Source: Clostridium aceticum
GTDB taxonomy: Bacteria; Bacillota; Clostridia; Peptostreptococcales; Natronincolaceae
Direction of reading: 5' to 3'
Length of the DNA stretch: 64,000 bases
Assembly (NCBI RefSeq): GCF_001042715.1
Contig: NZ_CP009687.1
Span: 2,409,418 to 2,473,417, forward strand
The position numbers and the translations under genes are program-made. The notes beneath the pieces were generated by a model, which ran no database searches, was not told the DNA's origin, and saw nothing but the letters and a program-made list of their open reading frames with translations. Below, one piece after another: positions 44,779-55,072 of this stretch (its first letter is position 1; every line of letters starts with the position of its first letter).

Positions 44779-46614
44779 CTATTTGTTTTCATCATCCTTA
44801 ACTTCTTCATACTCTGCATCTACTACATTTTCATCCTTTTGCTCACCAGCACCAGTGCCTTCGCCTTGCTGAGCTTCTTGTGCTTGTTGATACATCTGCT
44901 GAGAAATGGCATGGAAAGCATTGTTTAAGTCCTCAATAGTCTTCTTCATTTCTTCAACATCATCAGATTCTAAGGCTTTTTTAAGCTTCTCTATCTCTGC
45001 TTTTACCTTATCTTCATCTTCTTTATTGATTTTGCCTTCCATCTCTTTTAAGGTTTTCTCGGTTTGATAAATTAATGTGTCTGCTTGATTGCGAACCTCT
45101 ACTTTTTCCTTACGCTTTTTATCTTCTTCTGCAAATTGTTCAGCTTCTTTCACCTTTGCTTCAATATCTGTATCTGAAAGATTGGTAGAAGCTGTAATAG
45201 TAATCTTTTGTTCTTTACCAGTACCTAAGTCCTTAGCAGAAACATTTACAATACCATTGGCATCTATATCAAAAGTTACTTCGATTTGAGGAACACCTCT
45301 TGGGGCTGGTGGAATACCAGACAACTCAAATCTTCCCATAGTGATATTGTCAGCAGCCATCTGTCTTTCCCCTTGAAGCACATGTATATCTACCGCTGGC
45401 TGATTATCAGCTGCAGTGGAGAAGGTTTGGCTCTTCTTCGTAGGTATGGTTGTATTTCTTTCAATAAGTTTTGTAAATACACCACCTAAAGTTTCAATAC
45501 CTAAGGATAATGGTGTTACGTCTAGTAATAGAACATCCTTTACTTCTCCTGTCAATACCCCAGCTTGAATAGCAGCACCGATAGCCACACATTCATCAGG
45601 ATTAATACCTTTATGAGGATCTTTACCTGTAATCTTCTTTACTGCCTCTTGGACTGCTGGAATTCTAGTAGAACCTCCAACTAAAATTACTTTATCTAAT
45701 TCTTGTGGTGAAAGCCCTGCATCATCTAAAGACTTTCTCATAGGCTCTAGTGTTTTTTCTACTAAATGAGCAGATATTTCTTCAAATTTTGATCTTGTTA
45801 AGTCCATGTTTAAATGCTTTGGTCCAGTATTGGTGGCAGTAATAAAAGGTAGATTTATATTAGTGCTCATAGTGCTGGAAAGTTCTTTTTTTGCCTTTTC
45901 AGCTGCTTCCTTCAGACGTTGTAAAGACATTTTATCTTGTCTTAAATCGATACCTTCTTGCTTTTTAAATTCTTCTGCAATATAGTCCATAACCACTTGG
46001 TCAAAGTCGTCCCCACCTAGATGATTGTTTCCATGGGTTGCTAATACCTCAAAAACCCCATCCCCTAGTTCTAGAATAGATACGTCAAAAGTACCTCCAC
46101 CTAAGTCATATACTAATATCTTTTGTTGTTGATCTGTCTTATCCAATCCATAGGCTAGAGAAGCTGCTGTAGGCTCATTGATAATTCTTTGTACATTTAA
46201 GCCTGCAATTTTCCCAGCATCCTTTGTCGCTTGTCTTTGACTATCTGTAAAATATGCTGGTACGGTTATAACAGCATCTGTTACCGTTTGTCCTAAGTAG
46301 CTTTCAGCATCTGCCTTTAGCTTTTGCAGAATCATAGCAGATATATCCTGTGGTGTATAGGCCTTTCCATCAATATCTACTTTGTGATCTGTTCCCATAT
46401 GTCTTTTAATCGATAAAATTGTTTTATCTGGATTCGTAATAGCCTGTCTTTTTGCAGGCTCTCCTACAATTCTTTCGCCATCTTTACCAAATGCAACAAT
46501 GGAGGGTGTTGTACGGTTTCCTTCAGAATTTGGTATAACAACTGGTTCTCCTCCTTCTAATACTGATACGCATGAGTTAGTTGTACCTAAGTCTATACCT
46601 ATTACTTTACTCAT
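44779..46614 (-). CDS. dnaK: chaperone DnaK (Hsp70)
   Basis: 611 residues with GGAGG before the ATG. The ATPase domain has [24 protein letters not shown] and [14 protein letters not shown]. The substrate domain begins at [18 protein letters not shown] and ends in an acidic tail ([13 protein letters not shown]). ATP-driven chaperone of the cytosol with DnaJ and GrpE. Third gene of the CIRCE-controlled operon. Confidence 0.98.
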   Translation of the reverse strand: MSKVIGIDLGTTNSCVSVLEGGEPVVIPNSEGNRTTPSIVAFGKDGERIVGEPAKRQAITNPDKTILSIKRHMGTDHKVDIDGKAYTPQDISAMILQKLKADAESYLGQTVTDAVITVPAYFTDSQRQATKDAGKIAGLNVQRIINEPTAASLAYGLDKTDQQQKILVYDLGGGTFDVSILELGDGVFEVLATHGNNHLGGDDFDQVVMDYIAEEFKKQEGIDLRQDKMSLQRLKEAAEKAKKELSSTMSTNINLPFITATNTGPKHLNMDLTRSKFEEISAHLVEKTLEPMRKSLDDAGLSPQELDKVILVGGSTRIPAVQEAVKKITGKDPHKGINPDECVAIGAAIQAGVLTGEVKDVLLLDVTPLSLGIETLGGVFTKLIERNTTIPTKKSQTFSTAADNQPAVDIHVLQGERQMAADNITMGRFELSGIPPAPRGVPQIEVTFDIDANGIVNVSAKDLGTGKEQKITITASTNLSDTDIEAKVKEAEQFAEEDKKRKEKVEVRNQADTLIYQTEKTLKEMEGKINKEDEDKVKAEIEKLKKALESDDVEEMKKTIEDLNNAFHAISQQMYQQAQEAQQGEGTGAGEQKDENVVDAEYEEVKDDENK

Positions 46615-46667
46615 TTTTGTTTCCTCCTTCTAAATTTATCATTATATATAATTATTGATAACACGCT

Positions 46668-47267
46668 TTACTGAGCTACCTTCACCATAGCAGGTCTTAA
46701 AACCTTACCGTGGATTGTGTAGCCTTTTTGGAATACTTCTATCACTTCATCAGATTCAGCCTCAGCCTCTTCCCTCATCACTGCATGGTGCAGGTTCATA
46801 TCAAAAGGTTTATGGAGGGCCTCAATTTCCTCTATACCGTGGTTTTTCAAGGTATCCTTCATTTGCTTTAGTACTAGCTCTATACCTTCATAAACAGGGT
46901 TTCCCTTGCTATCTTCGGTTTGGGAATCTAAAGCTCTCTCTAAATTATCAATGCTGCTTAAAAGCTCCAATGCCAATTTTTCATTAGCATAAAGATAGAT
47001 ATCACTTTTTTCTTTTTCAACTCTCTTTTTATAGTTTGTAAATTCCGCTTGAAGTCTTAACATTCTGTCATAATGATCTTTGCTTTCCTCTTCTTTTTCT
47101 TCAAGCTTCTTTTTCCACATGGCTATCTCATCACCTGTCCTTTGTGTTTCCATTTCATCTTGTACCGCTTCTAAATCGCTATGTATTTCTTCATAGATTT
47201 CTTCCTGCTGATTTTCTGTATTTTCCACAACTTCTTCTGAATTTACCTTCACTTTGTCCTCTGCCAA
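46668..47267 (-). CDS. grpE: nucleotide exchange factor GrpE
   Basis: 199 residues from a TTG at 47267. The acidic N-terminus is followed by a long coiled coil (DHYDRMLRLQAEFTNYKKRVEKE) and a beta domain ending FQKGYTIHGKVLRPAMVKVA, the family signature. It releases ADP from DnaK. It lies between hrcA and dnaK as usual. Confidence 0.97.
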   Translation of the reverse strand: MAEDKVKVNSEEVVENTENQQEEIYEEIHSDLEAVQDEMETQRTGDEIAMWKKKLEEKEEESKDHYDRMLRLQAEFTNYKKRVEKEKSDIYLYANEKLALELLSSIDNLERALDSQTEDSKGNPVYEGIELVLKQMKDTLKNHGIEEIEALHKPFDMNLHHAVMREEAEAESDEVIEVFQKGYTIHGKVLRPAMVKVAQ

Positions 47268-47363
47268 AGTTCTTCACCTACCCTTTTAGTTCATCTTTTA
47301 ACCCTTTCTATATAAAAAACAAAGATAGAGTGCAAAATGCTATAGCACTTCGCACTGGTATTT

Positions 47364-48398
47364 TTATCTATATCTTGTTCTTAACAATTCATTTATATAC
47401 TGACTAATTTGATTCATCACCCCAACCACATTGGAATAATCCATCCTAGTAGGTCCAATGACACTGAGTCTTCCAACAATCACACCATCAATTTTATAGG
47501 TAGCAGTTACTAAGCTGCATTCTTTAGCCTCTTGATAAATATTTTCACTGCCAATAGATATATTGATGCCGTCTTCTCTTGAAGCAGAGATAATATTACT
47601 GATGGTCTGTTTTTCTTCTAGCATCGTCAAAAAGGATTTTGCCTTAAAGACATCATTAAACTCTGGAAAGTTGAAAATATTCGTAGTACCGCTTAAAAAC
47701 AACTCTGCATCCTCAATCCTGTCTAGAGCGCTAAAAATCTTTGGTACAACAGACTCAATAATACTATTGAATTCAGAAAGCTCTGTTCTTAAAAGTTCTA
47801 ACATCTGATTTTCTATATCATTGATGGTCATACCTTGAAGCTTCTGATTTAATAAATTTGACACTTTTTCTAGCTGATCATGCTGAATACCTTCTTTAAC
47901 ACTTACCAAAGGGTTTTTGATAATGCCTGTGTCTGTTACCATAACAGCGATAATATTTTGTTGGTCTATTGGTACCAGTTGAACATGCTTTATTTTGTTT
48001 TCTTTGATTTGCGGTGTTAAAACTGCCGATGTATAGTTTGTAAGCTGTGAAATAATCTTTGAACTATACTGTAGTAGTTGCTCTACTTCCCCAAACTTCT
48101 TTAACAGGTTGTTTTGAATATTTTTCCTCTGAAGATCTGCAACCATTTTTATTTCCATTAAATTATCCACATATAGACGATAGCCTTTATCAGAAGGAAT
48201 ACGACCTGCAGATGTATGGGGCTGCATTAAATAACCCAGTTCTTCTAAATCTGACATTTCATTTCTGATGGTGGCAGGGCTAACACCCAGACTATACTTT
48301 TTGGACAAGGTCCTAGAACCCACAGGCTCTGCTGTTTGAATATAATCATGAATGATGGCCTGTAATATTTTTATTTTTCTATTGTTTAAATCCATCAT
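47364..48398 (-). CDS. hrcA: heat-inducible transcription repressor HrcA
   Basis: 344 residues. The N-terminal winged helix (LNNRKIKILQAIIHDYIQTAEPVGSRTLSKK, then VSPATIRNEMSDLEELGYL) and the following GAF-like regulatory domain are typical. It binds CIRCE and is kept active by GroEL. A CIRCE palindrome lies 15 bp upstream of its ATG, so the operon is autoregulated. Confidence 0.97.
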   Translation of the reverse strand: MMDLNNRKIKILQAIIHDYIQTAEPVGSRTLSKKYSLGVSPATIRNEMSDLEELGYLMQPHTSAGRIPSDKGYRLYVDNLMEIKMVADLQRKNIQNNLLKKFGEVEQLLQYSSKIISQLTNYTSAVLTPQIKENKIKHVQLVPIDQQNIIAVMVTDTGIIKNPLVSVKEGIQHDQLEKVSNLLNQKLQGMTINDIENQMLELLRTELSEFNSIIESVVPKIFSALDRIEDAELFLSGTTNIFNFPEFNDVFKAKSFLTMLEEKQTISNIISASREDGINISIGSENIYQEAKECSLVTATYKIDGVIVGRLSVIGPTRMDYSNVVGVMNQISQYINELLRTRYR

Positions 48399-48412
48399 AT
48401 CACCTCAAATTA

Positions 48413-48439
48413 TTAGCACTCTATCACATTGAGTGCTAA
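48413..48439. promoter_or_regulatory. CIRCE operator
   Basis: TTAGCACTC, nine bases, GAGTGCTAA: a perfect CIRCE inverted repeat, binding site of HrcA, in the 5' leader of the hrcA operon. Confidence 0.98.
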
Positions 48440-48452
48440 TGATTCTGTTTTT

Positions 48453-48481
48453 AAAATATCATTTCATTTTATATTTGTCAA
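48453..48481 (-). promoter_or_regulatory. hrcA operon promoter
   Basis: On the minus strand TTGACA (48481-48476) and TATTTT (48458-48453) are 17 bases apart. CIRCE begins about 14 bases downstream of the -10 box, as expected for HrcA control. Confidence 0.65.
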
Positions 48482-48501
48482 GACCTTTACAGAAATTTTT
48501 G

Positions 48502-49641
48502 TTAATCTAATAGCATCTCCTGAAAAACCATATTTGCTAGATCTATTCCTTTTGTAGTCAGTTTGATATGATCATCATTATAGATAATTAACTGCTGTTT
48601 TTTTAATTTTTCTAAAGTCTTGCCATATACTTCAAAGGGCGATTCTCCGAAACGTTTCTTAAAGTCCCCTATTGCTATTCCCTCCATCATCCTAAGACCC
48701 AAGAACATGGTTTCACTGATTTCATCTCTAACAGATAATAAGGTGCTGTTTTCCACTGGCTTTGTATTTTCTGTTACCTTCCTTATATACACTTCAACTT
48801 CTTTGCAATTATAAAATCTTTTTTCATGGAAGTAAGAATGTGCCGCTGCCCCAAAACCTAAGTATTGTTGATTTTTCCAGTAGGTAATGTTATGCTTGCA
48901 TAAATGATTGGGTTTTGCAAAGTTGGAGATCTCATAATGAAGGTATCCTTGATGTTTTAAGTAACTGATGACATCATGATACATTTGGAGCTCCACCTCT
49001 TCTTGGAGTTTATGTATTTTTCCCTCCTCCATCCATGCTTCAAAAGGAGTATCCTCTTCAATGATCAGACTATAGGCAGAAATATGCGGCACCTGCAAGT
49101 CTACTACTTTCTTTAAGGAAGCATGCCACTCCCCCATGGTTTGATTAGGCAGTCCGAACATTAGATCTACATTGATATTGTTAAATCCCACTTTTCTAGC
49201 CTCATCAAGGTTTTTTTCAAAGTCTTGGTAGCGATGGATTCTTCCCAAGTTTCTCAGAAGATGATCCTGACATGCCTGCAACCCCATACTTAATCTATTT
49301 ATACCGCTGTGATAGTAACTTTTCAGTTTCTCTATATTCAGCAAACCGGGATTTGCTTCTATAGAAACTTCCACTTCCTTCGATAGGCTATAATACTTAT
49401 ATAGGGTTGACGTAATTTCCTCTAACTGTTGTCCCTGTAGAACTGACGGCGTCCCTCCTCCTATAAAAACTGTCTGTATTTCGTAAGCAGCTGCTTGATC
49501 AGCATATAGCTCTATTTCTTTTTTTAACGCCTTTACGTAGACTTCTATTAAATTTTCTTTGTCAGCATAAGATGGAAAATCGCAATAATAACACTTTTTC
49601 TGACAAAAGGGTATGTGAATATATATACTTAAGGGTTTCAA
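48502..49641 (-). CDS. hemW: radical SAM haem chaperone HemW
   Basis: 379 residues from a TTG at 49641 with AAGGAGG eight bases upstream. The radical-SAM motif is CQKKCYYCDF (CxxxCxxC, residues 13-20), and the HemN/HemW core includes IFIGGGTPS and EANPG. The residues seen match HemW, a haem-insertion chaperone, better than coproporphyrinogen oxidase. It is the usual neighbour of lepA and hrcA, but here a 117-bp MITE-like element lies directly upstream of its ribosome site. Confidence 0.9.
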   Translation of the reverse strand: MKPLSIYIHIPFCQKKCYYCDFPSYADKENLIEVYVKALKKEIELYADQAAAYEIQTVFIGGGTPSVLQGQQLEEITSTLYKYYSLSKEVEVSIEANPGLLNIEKLKSYYHSGINRLSMGLQACQDHLLRNLGRIHRYQDFEKNLDEARKVGFNNINVDLMFGLPNQTMGEWHASLKKVVDLQVPHISAYSLIIEEDTPFEAWMEEGKIHKLQEEVELQMYHDVISYLKHQGYLHYEISNFAKPNHLCKHNITYWKNQQYLGFGAAAHSYFHEKRFYNCKEVEVYIRKVTENTKPVENSTLLSVRDEISETMFLGLRMMEGIAIGDFKKRFGESPFEVYGKTLEKLKKQQLIIYNDDHIKLTTKGIDLANMVFQEMLLD

Positions 49642-49658
49642 TACGCAAGCCTCCTTAT

Positions 49659-49775
49659 TATAGATGTGCGCTTCTAAAGTTAAATTTTAATATACACGGT
49701 CTACGGTTTCGCCTCAAAACCGCGGGCTGCAAATGTAGCCCTTAGTATATTAAAATTTAGGGGCGCACATCTATA
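49659..49775. mobile_element. 117-bp MITE-like palindromic element, copy 2
   Basis: Exact reverse complement of 6215-6331, ending in TATAGATGTGCGC and its complement with TA on both sides. It lies between lepA (ends 49844) and hemW (starts 49641) and stops four bases before the hemW ribosome site. It folds as a long hairpin in the transcript. Confidence 0.85.
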
Positions 49776-49843
49776 TAGCAGCCTATAAACAAAACTAGTA
49801 AGCCCCGATACTGGAGATTACTAGTTTGTTTTATGAATCAAGT

Positions 49844-51652
49844 TTAGCTATCCAATTTCAATACCGACATAAAAGCTTTTTGTGGCACCTCTACACTACC
49901 CACTTGACGCATTCTCTTCTTACCTTCTTTTTGTTTCTCCAACAACTTTTTCTTTCTAGTAATATCTCCACCATAGCACTTGGCTAATACATCTTTTCTA
50001 AGGGCCCTTATGGTCTCTCTAGCAATAATTTTTTGTCCTATAGAAGCTTGTATAGGTACAGGGAACTGATGTCTTGGAATTTCATCCTTTAATTTTTCAC
50101 ACATTGCTTTTCCTCTAGGATAGGCTTTACTTTCATGAACAATAAAAGACAAGGCATCCACCTGTTCTGCATTAATCAAAATATCTAATTTTACAAGTTT
50201 AGCCTCTCTATATCCGATAAATTCATAATCTAAAGAACCATAACCCTTGGTCTTAGATTTGAGGGCATCAAAAAAGTCATAAATCACTTCATTTAATGGA
50301 AGCTCATAGTGAAGAATCACCCTTGTTTCCTCAATATATTCCATATTTTTCATTTCTCCACGACGCTCCTGACATAGTTCCATTACAGTCCCTACATAGG
50401 TGTTGGGTACCATAATATTGGCTTTGACTATAGGTTCCTCCATTTTTGAGATTTCTTGAGGTTTTGGAAGATTTGCAGGATTTTGTATCATCACTACTTC
50501 TCCGTCGGTTTTGGTAATTCTATAAATAACACTTGGAGCGGTTGTCACTAGGTCCAGATTAAACTCTCTTTCTAGTCTTTCCTGTATGATCTCCATATGC
50601 AGTAAACCTAAAAATCCACATCTAAATCCAAAACCTAAAGCAGCTGAAGTTTCCGGTTCGTAAACTAAAGCAGCATCATTTACCTGTAGTTTTTCTAGGG
50701 CATCTCTTACATCTTCATATTTTTCTCCTTCTGCAGGATAAATACCACAGTAAACCATAGGGGTAACTTTCCTATATCCTGGCAGGGGATTTTCTGTAGG
50801 ATTTGCAGCGTCTGTAATGGTATCCCCTACACGACAATTCCTCACTTCTTTGATGCTAGCTGCTACATAGCCGACATCTCCAGCCTTTAATTCTCCCAGT
50901 TGAACAGGTCCTGGTGAATATACACCTACTTCTGTTACTTCAAAGCTTTTACCTGTAGCCATCATCTTAATTTTCATACCTTTTTTAAGAGTACCTTCCA
51001 CCACACGAATATAGGCAACAACACCCTTATAATTATCATAATAAGAATCAAAAATCAATGCCTTTAGAGGTGCTTCTGCTGATCCTGTAGGTGCTGGCAC
51101 CTTGGCTACAATAGCCTCTAGCACATCTATAATGTTGATACCCTCTTTTGCAGAGATCAATGGTGCATCATGGGCCTCTAGACCAATAACATCCTCTATT
51201 TCCTTTTTGATTTCATCGGGTCTGGCACTAGGTAAATCAATTTTATTGATCACCGGTACAATTTCTAAATTTTGTTCTAAGGCTAAATATACATTTGCTA
51301 AAGTCTGTGCTTCAGTTCCTTGAGCAGCATCTACTACTAAGATTGCCCCCTCGCAAGCAGCTAAACTTCTAGAAACCTCATAAGTAAAGTCTACATGCCC
51401 AGGTGTATCAATCAAGTTTAAATAATATTCTTCTCCATCCAAGGCTTTATACACTAATCGAATACTTTGGAGCTTGATGGTAATACCACGTTCTCTTTCT
51501 AGTTCCATGTTGTCCAATACTTGTTCCTGCATTTCTCTCTCGCTTATTAGACCAGTACTTTCGATCAGTCTATCAGCCAAGGTAGATTTTCCATGATCTA
51601 TATGGGCAATAATGGAGAAATTTCGAATCTTTTTTTGTCTATCGCTTGGCAT
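49844..51652 (-). CDS. lepA: elongation factor 4 (LepA)
   Basis: 602 residues. GTPase motifs are [17 protein letters not shown] and NKIDLP. The domain II and III segments follow, and the LepA-specific C-terminal domain ends [23 protein letters not shown] translational GTPase acting on stalled ribosomes and in 30S biogenesis. AAAGGAGG precedes the ATG. It follows the spoIIP region, as in Bacillus. Confidence 0.98.
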   Translation of the reverse strand: MPSDRQKKIRNFSIIAHIDHGKSTLADRLIESTGLISEREMQEQVLDNMELERERGITIKLQSIRLVYKALDGEEYYLNLIDTPGHVDFTYEVSRSLAACEGAILVVDAAQGTEAQTLANVYLALEQNLEIVPVINKIDLPSARPDEIKKEIEDVIGLEAHDAPLISAKEGINIIDVLEAIVAKVPAPTGSAEAPLKALIFDSYYDNYKGVVAYIRVVEGTLKKGMKIKMMATGKSFEVTEVGVYSPGPVQLGELKAGDVGYVAASIKEVRNCRVGDTITDAANPTENPLPGYRKVTPMVYCGIYPAEGEKYEDVRDALEKLQVNDAALVYEPETSAALGFGFRCGFLGLLHMEIIQERLEREFNLDLVTTAPSVIYRITKTDGEVVMIQNPANLPKPQEISKMEEPIVKANIMVPNTYVGTVMELCQERRGEMKNMEYIEETRVILHYELPLNEVIYDFFDALKSKTKGYGSLDYEFIGYREAKLVKLDILINAEQVDALSFIVHESKAYPRGKAMCEKLKDEIPRHQFPVPIQASIGQKIIARETIRALRKDVLAKCYGGDITRKKKLLEKQKEGKKRMRQVGSVEVPQKAFMSVLKLDS

Positions 51653-51730
51653 TTATGTATTCCTCCTTTAACTTCACAAATCCATAACTTTATAAATTAT
51701 ATCATACTATGTTTATGGTTGGTAGCTATT

Positions 51731-52078
51731 CTAGGTTGTATTTGAAAAAAAATGTCGGTATACCCCGACATTTCCTATTTTTTCCACAAACCTATGTAGC
51801 TGTTGTAATATTCTATAATATCCTTCTTCTACAAACACAGTAACCCTGTCTATAGATTCATTTTTGATATAAATAGATTCTCCCACAATATAAAGCACAG
51901 TGTATTGCTCCTGCACCTCGTAACCTAACACCTTTGTTTCATCTAAAGCCATCATTTCCCTCAGCGCATAGTCTACTGCTAAAATCCCTGTCACTAAAAA
52001 AACTAGAATCAATATTAAGATTAGTAGTAGTTGTTTCTTTTTCTTTTTATACTTTAATTTTTCCTCTACTCTACTCAT
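51731..52078 (-). CDS. small single-pass membrane protein in the yqxA position
   Basis: 115 residues with a very basic N-terminus (LKYKKKKKQ), one membrane helix (about 17-38) and an external beta-rich domain (VLGYEVQEQYTVLYIVGESIYIKN). Bacillus has yqxA at this place between spoIIP and lepA, but I see no clear similarity. Being beside spoIIP, it may be expressed in sporulation (inference). The ribosome site is weak. Confidence 0.65.
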   Translation of the reverse strand: MSRVEEKLKYKKKKKQLLLILILILVFLVTGILAVDYALREMMALDETKVLGYEVQEQYTVLYIVGESIYIKNESIDRVTVFVEEGYYRILQQLHRFVEKIGNVGVYRHFFSNTT

Positions 52079-52123
52079 CTACATCACCATTGGTATTGTA
52101 GACACTTTTATTATTTTATAAAC

Positions 52124-53371
52124 CTATTCTTTCATATGTTCTAATGCCTCTGCCAATACTTCTCCTAAATAAACCGCTGTTCTTTTGGCTTCTTCAATGG
52201 TATTTGCATTACTTCCTACCTCAATTAAAGCTGTATAATCTGTTAAAAATTGATTAAATCTACCATAGGGTTTTACTAAAATATGTTTACTAAAACCAGG
52301 ATACTTACTATCACTAACCGCCTTTATATAAGTAGCAAAGGTTTCTACCTGTCTGCGATTAGGAGTTTCTGGTCCGATAACAAATTGAAACCTAGTGGTT
52401 GTTTCATTATTGATAGTAGTTCTGTTATTTGCAATAAGTGCCTCCCTATTTGGGTTTGTTTCGATATGATCATATCCATCTCTGTGAATATCAAAAACTA
52501 CCTTGATGGATGGATTTTCTTTTAGTATTCTTTCAGCAGTTTGCAATGACCTGCTGTAGGAGCCACTATAGGAAGGATAGTCATGATAAGTAGTATCATG
52601 AATAACGTTGAATCCCCTTCGTTCTAATTCCTTTGTAAGAATCTCTCCTATAGTAATAACAGAATATTCCTTTCTGAGGGTATGGTAATTCCCCTCTGAA
52701 GCTGGCTTATAGGATTCTGTACCATGGGTATGATAAATTAAAATGTGGGGTTTCCCCTCTTCAAATTTTATTTGCTTAGGCTTTTCTGCATCGATAGATA
52801 AGTTGCTGGTATTTAAACTATCTACAATATCCTCTTCGCCAACTAAATAGATACCTTCCCATAACTCCCCTAGATCATCTTTATCGTGATTTTCAGTACT
52901 ATCTTCAGGCAGTGTCCCTGCCGCTATAGCATCCTCCGTATCTTCTACAAAAAATATATCTCTTGTTGGATCTTCAGGAGTTTTAGGTTCTTCTTTTGCT
53001 ACCTCTATATCTTGGGTAAGACTAGCAGGAAACTGGGCTTGTACAAAGGTAATTGGATTTCTAAAATCAACAAAAAATATATTATGTACAAAGGAGGAAT
53101 ACAAATTGTCTATATAACTACTAAGACTTATTTTCTCTTGAGAATTACTTATGGGAAATACTTGGTGTATAGCATGTACTAAAAGTTTATTTTGTGAAGA
53201 TGAATCTTTTTCCTGCTCTGTTCTTGGTTCTTCCCTCATGGTCATTGATATTTCAGCAAAAGAATTTTTATTTAAAATCATTTTTCCAAAGAAAAATAAA
53301 ATCGCTAAAATCAGTATCAATATAATCATATTTTGATAGTTTCTTAAAATACCTGTTTTTTTCTTCATCAT
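52124..53371 (-). CDS. spoIIP: stage II sporulation protein P
   Basis: 415 residues from the ATG at 53371 (GGCGGGTG upstream); 53368 is also possible. One N-terminal membrane segment (about 14-32) anchors an external amidase/endopeptidase. The catalytic core has ILIYHTHGTESYKP (zinc histidine and glutamate), VVFDIHRDG and LIEVGSNANT. SpoIIP cuts peptidoglycan with SpoIID during engulfment of the forespore. The order gpr, spoIIP, lepA is conserved. Confidence 0.95.
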   Translation of the reverse strand: MMKKKTGILRNYQNMIILILILAILFFFGKMILNKNSFAEISMTMREEPRTEQEKDSSSQNKLLVHAIHQVFPISNSQEKISLSSYIDNLYSSFVHNIFFVDFRNPITFVQAQFPASLTQDIEVAKEEPKTPEDPTRDIFFVEDTEDAIAAGTLPEDSTENHDKDDLGELWEGIYLVGEEDIVDSLNTSNLSIDAEKPKQIKFEEGKPHILIYHTHGTESYKPASEGNYHTLRKEYSVITIGEILTKELERRGFNVIHDTTYHDYPSYSGSYSRSLQTAERILKENPSIKVVFDIHRDGYDHIETNPNREALIANNRTTINNETTTRFQFVIGPETPNRRQVETFATYIKAVSDSKYPGFSKHILVKPYGRFNQFLTDYTALIEVGSNANTIEEAKRTAVYLGEVLAEALEHMKE

Positions 53372-53459
53372 ATTAAGCACCCGCCTTTTATCAGTAGACT
53401 ATATTGATTAATATGAAAGGTGGGTGCTATTTATGACACCAATAAATTTACACAGCAGC

Positions 53460-54434
53460 TTAATGTAGATATCTATTGACATCTTTTAAATCTATACCAG
53501 GATGCAGTGCTATATTAATTGCATTAGCTATAATATGAGACAAGTTTAATATAATCTCGTCTACTTCTTTAGGCGTAACCATTACATTTGCACTGTAGGG
53601 TTCTAACACTTCTTTAATCATATGGTATTTTTCTTCTTCCTTTAATTCTTGCAGCATATTATAAAATTGAGAACCAGTCTTTGCTTGTTTTGAAAAGGCT
53701 CCAATCACCAATTGTATTGTGTCATTTGTAAGGGTAGCAGCATCCACTACTGTAGGAACCCCTATGGCGATGACTGGTATACCTAATGTTTTTTCATCTA
53801 AAGCCTGTCTTTTATTTCCAACCCCTGAACCTGGATGAATCCCAGTGGTAGATAATTGTATCGTAGTATTTACTCGCTCCATTTTTCTTGATGCCAGAGC
53901 GTCTACTGCCACTACTACATCTGGTTTTACATTTTCTACTATTCCTTTAATGATTTCTCCAGTCTCTATTCCTGTTGTTCCCATCACCCCTGGCGCAATG
54001 GCACTTAACTCTGCCAACGCTTCATCACTTTCTTTGTTATAAAGCTTGAACAGATGTCTAGTTACAAATAATTTTGAAACAACCTCTGGACCCAGTGCAT
54101 CTGGTGTAACATGAACATTCCCTAGTCCAACCACCAAAACCTTCAAAGGTTTATCTATATCAATGACATTTCTAAGTTCTTTTGCTAATATCTGGCTTAC
54201 TTCATCCTTGAGGTCAGCATCAGGTCTTCTAAGAGCCACACACTCCAGTGTGATATATTTCCCCTTAGCCTTCCCCATCAACTTTTCTCCCTCATCATTA
54301 AAAACCTCTACTCTTGTTATAGTAACATTTTCTAGACTTTCTTGGTCCACTGCTACTCCTGGAATTTCTTGTTGTTTTTCCTCTTGGTACAATTCTCTAA
54401 CTTCTAGTGCTAAGTCTGTTCTTACTTGAAACAT
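53460..54434 (-). CDS. gpr: germination protease GPR
   Basis: 324 residues from the ATG at 54434, with GAGAGGTG five bases upstream; the longer frame to 54491 has no site. GPR is made as a zymogen in the forespore, cuts itself and then degrades small acid-soluble spore proteins at germination. The N-terminal VRTDLALEVREL is typical of the propeptide region. The core has VVGLGNVHVTPDALGP and VVAVDALASRK, with IPVIAIGVPTVVDA, all characteristic of this aspartic-type protease. Confidence 0.95.
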   Translation of the reverse strand: MFQVRTDLALEVRELYQEEKQQEIPGVAVDQESLENVTITRVEVFNDEGEKLMGKAKGKYITLECVALRRPDADLKDEVSQILAKELRNVIDIDKPLKVLVVGLGNVHVTPDALGPEVVSKLFVTRHLFKLYNKESDEALAELSAIAPGVMGTTGIETGEIIKGIVENVKPDVVVAVDALASRKMERVNTTIQLSTTGIHPGSGVGNKRQALDEKTLGIPVIAIGVPTVVDAATLTNDTIQLVIGAFSKQAKTGSQFYNMLQELKEEEKYHMIKEVLEPYSANVMVTPKEVDEIILNLSHIIANAINIALHPGIDLKDVNRYLH

Positions 54435-54604
54435 ATATTCACCTCTCAACCTTAGTATTAAAATCCATTGAATTAAGTAGATTCTCATCAATTCTATCCT
54501 TATTATTTGATACTTTCATTAAAATTATCTATCTTCTATCTTAGTATTTTTCTGTATAAGAATAATATTTTAAGTCAATAAATAAAATATATTATTTATT
54601 TTTA

Positions 54605-54633
54605 TTGCTTTTTATACTGATTTTTGGTAAAAT
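54605..54633 (+). promoter_or_regulatory. rpsT promoter
   Basis: TTGCTT and TAAAAT are separated by 17 bases, 36 bp upstream of the rpsT start codon. Confidence 0.6.
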
Positions 54634-54668
54634 TACTGTGTTAATGACCACACAAGGGGGTGAATCTA

Positions 54669-54932
54669 TTGGCAAATATTAAATCAGCAATGAAAAGAAT
54701 CAAAGTCATTAAAAAGAAAACAGCTAGAAACAGAATGGTTAAATCTCAACTTAAGACAGCTATCAAGAAATTCGAAGAAGCTCTAACAGTTGGTAATTTT
54801 GAAGATGCTAAAGCTAAGTTAAAGTTCGTTGAGAAAAAACTTATGCAAGCTGCTGCAAAAAATGTTATTCACAAATCTAAAGCATCTAGAAAAGTATCTA
54901 GACTTGCTACAAAGTTAAACAAAGCTGTTTAA
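54669..54932 (+). CDS. rpsT: 30S ribosomal protein S20
   Basis: 87 residues from a TTG at 54669. AAGGGGGTG lies six bases upstream, while the GTG at 54660 overlaps that site. The product then begins MANIKSAMKRIKVIKKK, the family's normal start. S20 binds 16S rRNA early in 30S assembly. It is the only plus-strand gene in the central core block, divergent from gpr, with holA converging on it from the other side. Confidence 0.97.
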   Translation: MANIKSAMKRIKVIKKKTARNRMVKSQLKTAIKKFEEALTVGNFEDAKAKLKFVEKKLMQAAAKNVIHKSKASRKVSRLATKLNKAV

Positions 54933-54975
54933 TGATGATGTAAAAAAAACCGTGTCTTAAGTTCCTAAATAAATT

Positions 54976-54997
54976 AAAGCGTACTAATGTACGCTTT
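54976..54997. terminator. rpsT terminator
   Basis: AAAGCGTAC and GTACGCTTT form a 9-bp stem with a 4-base loop, followed by TTTATTTTTG on the plus strand. It lies 44 bp after rpsT and can also stop holA transcription from the other side. Confidence 0.9.
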
Positions 54998-55072
54998 TTT
55001 ATTTTTGTATATTTATCCAAAATTTTCTTTTAGGTCGGAAAGGTTTGTCCACATTTTTTTCTTCTAAGATCT

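Noticed and set aside
49659-49775. The palindrome as the lepA terminator
   Set aside because: It folds well, but it is an exact copy of an unrelated site at 6215 with TA borders and has no T tract, so a mobile repeat explains it better.
54660-54668. GTG at 54660 as the start of rpsT
   Set aside because: It overlaps the Shine-Dalgarno, and starting at the TTG at 54669 gives the conserved S20 N-terminus.
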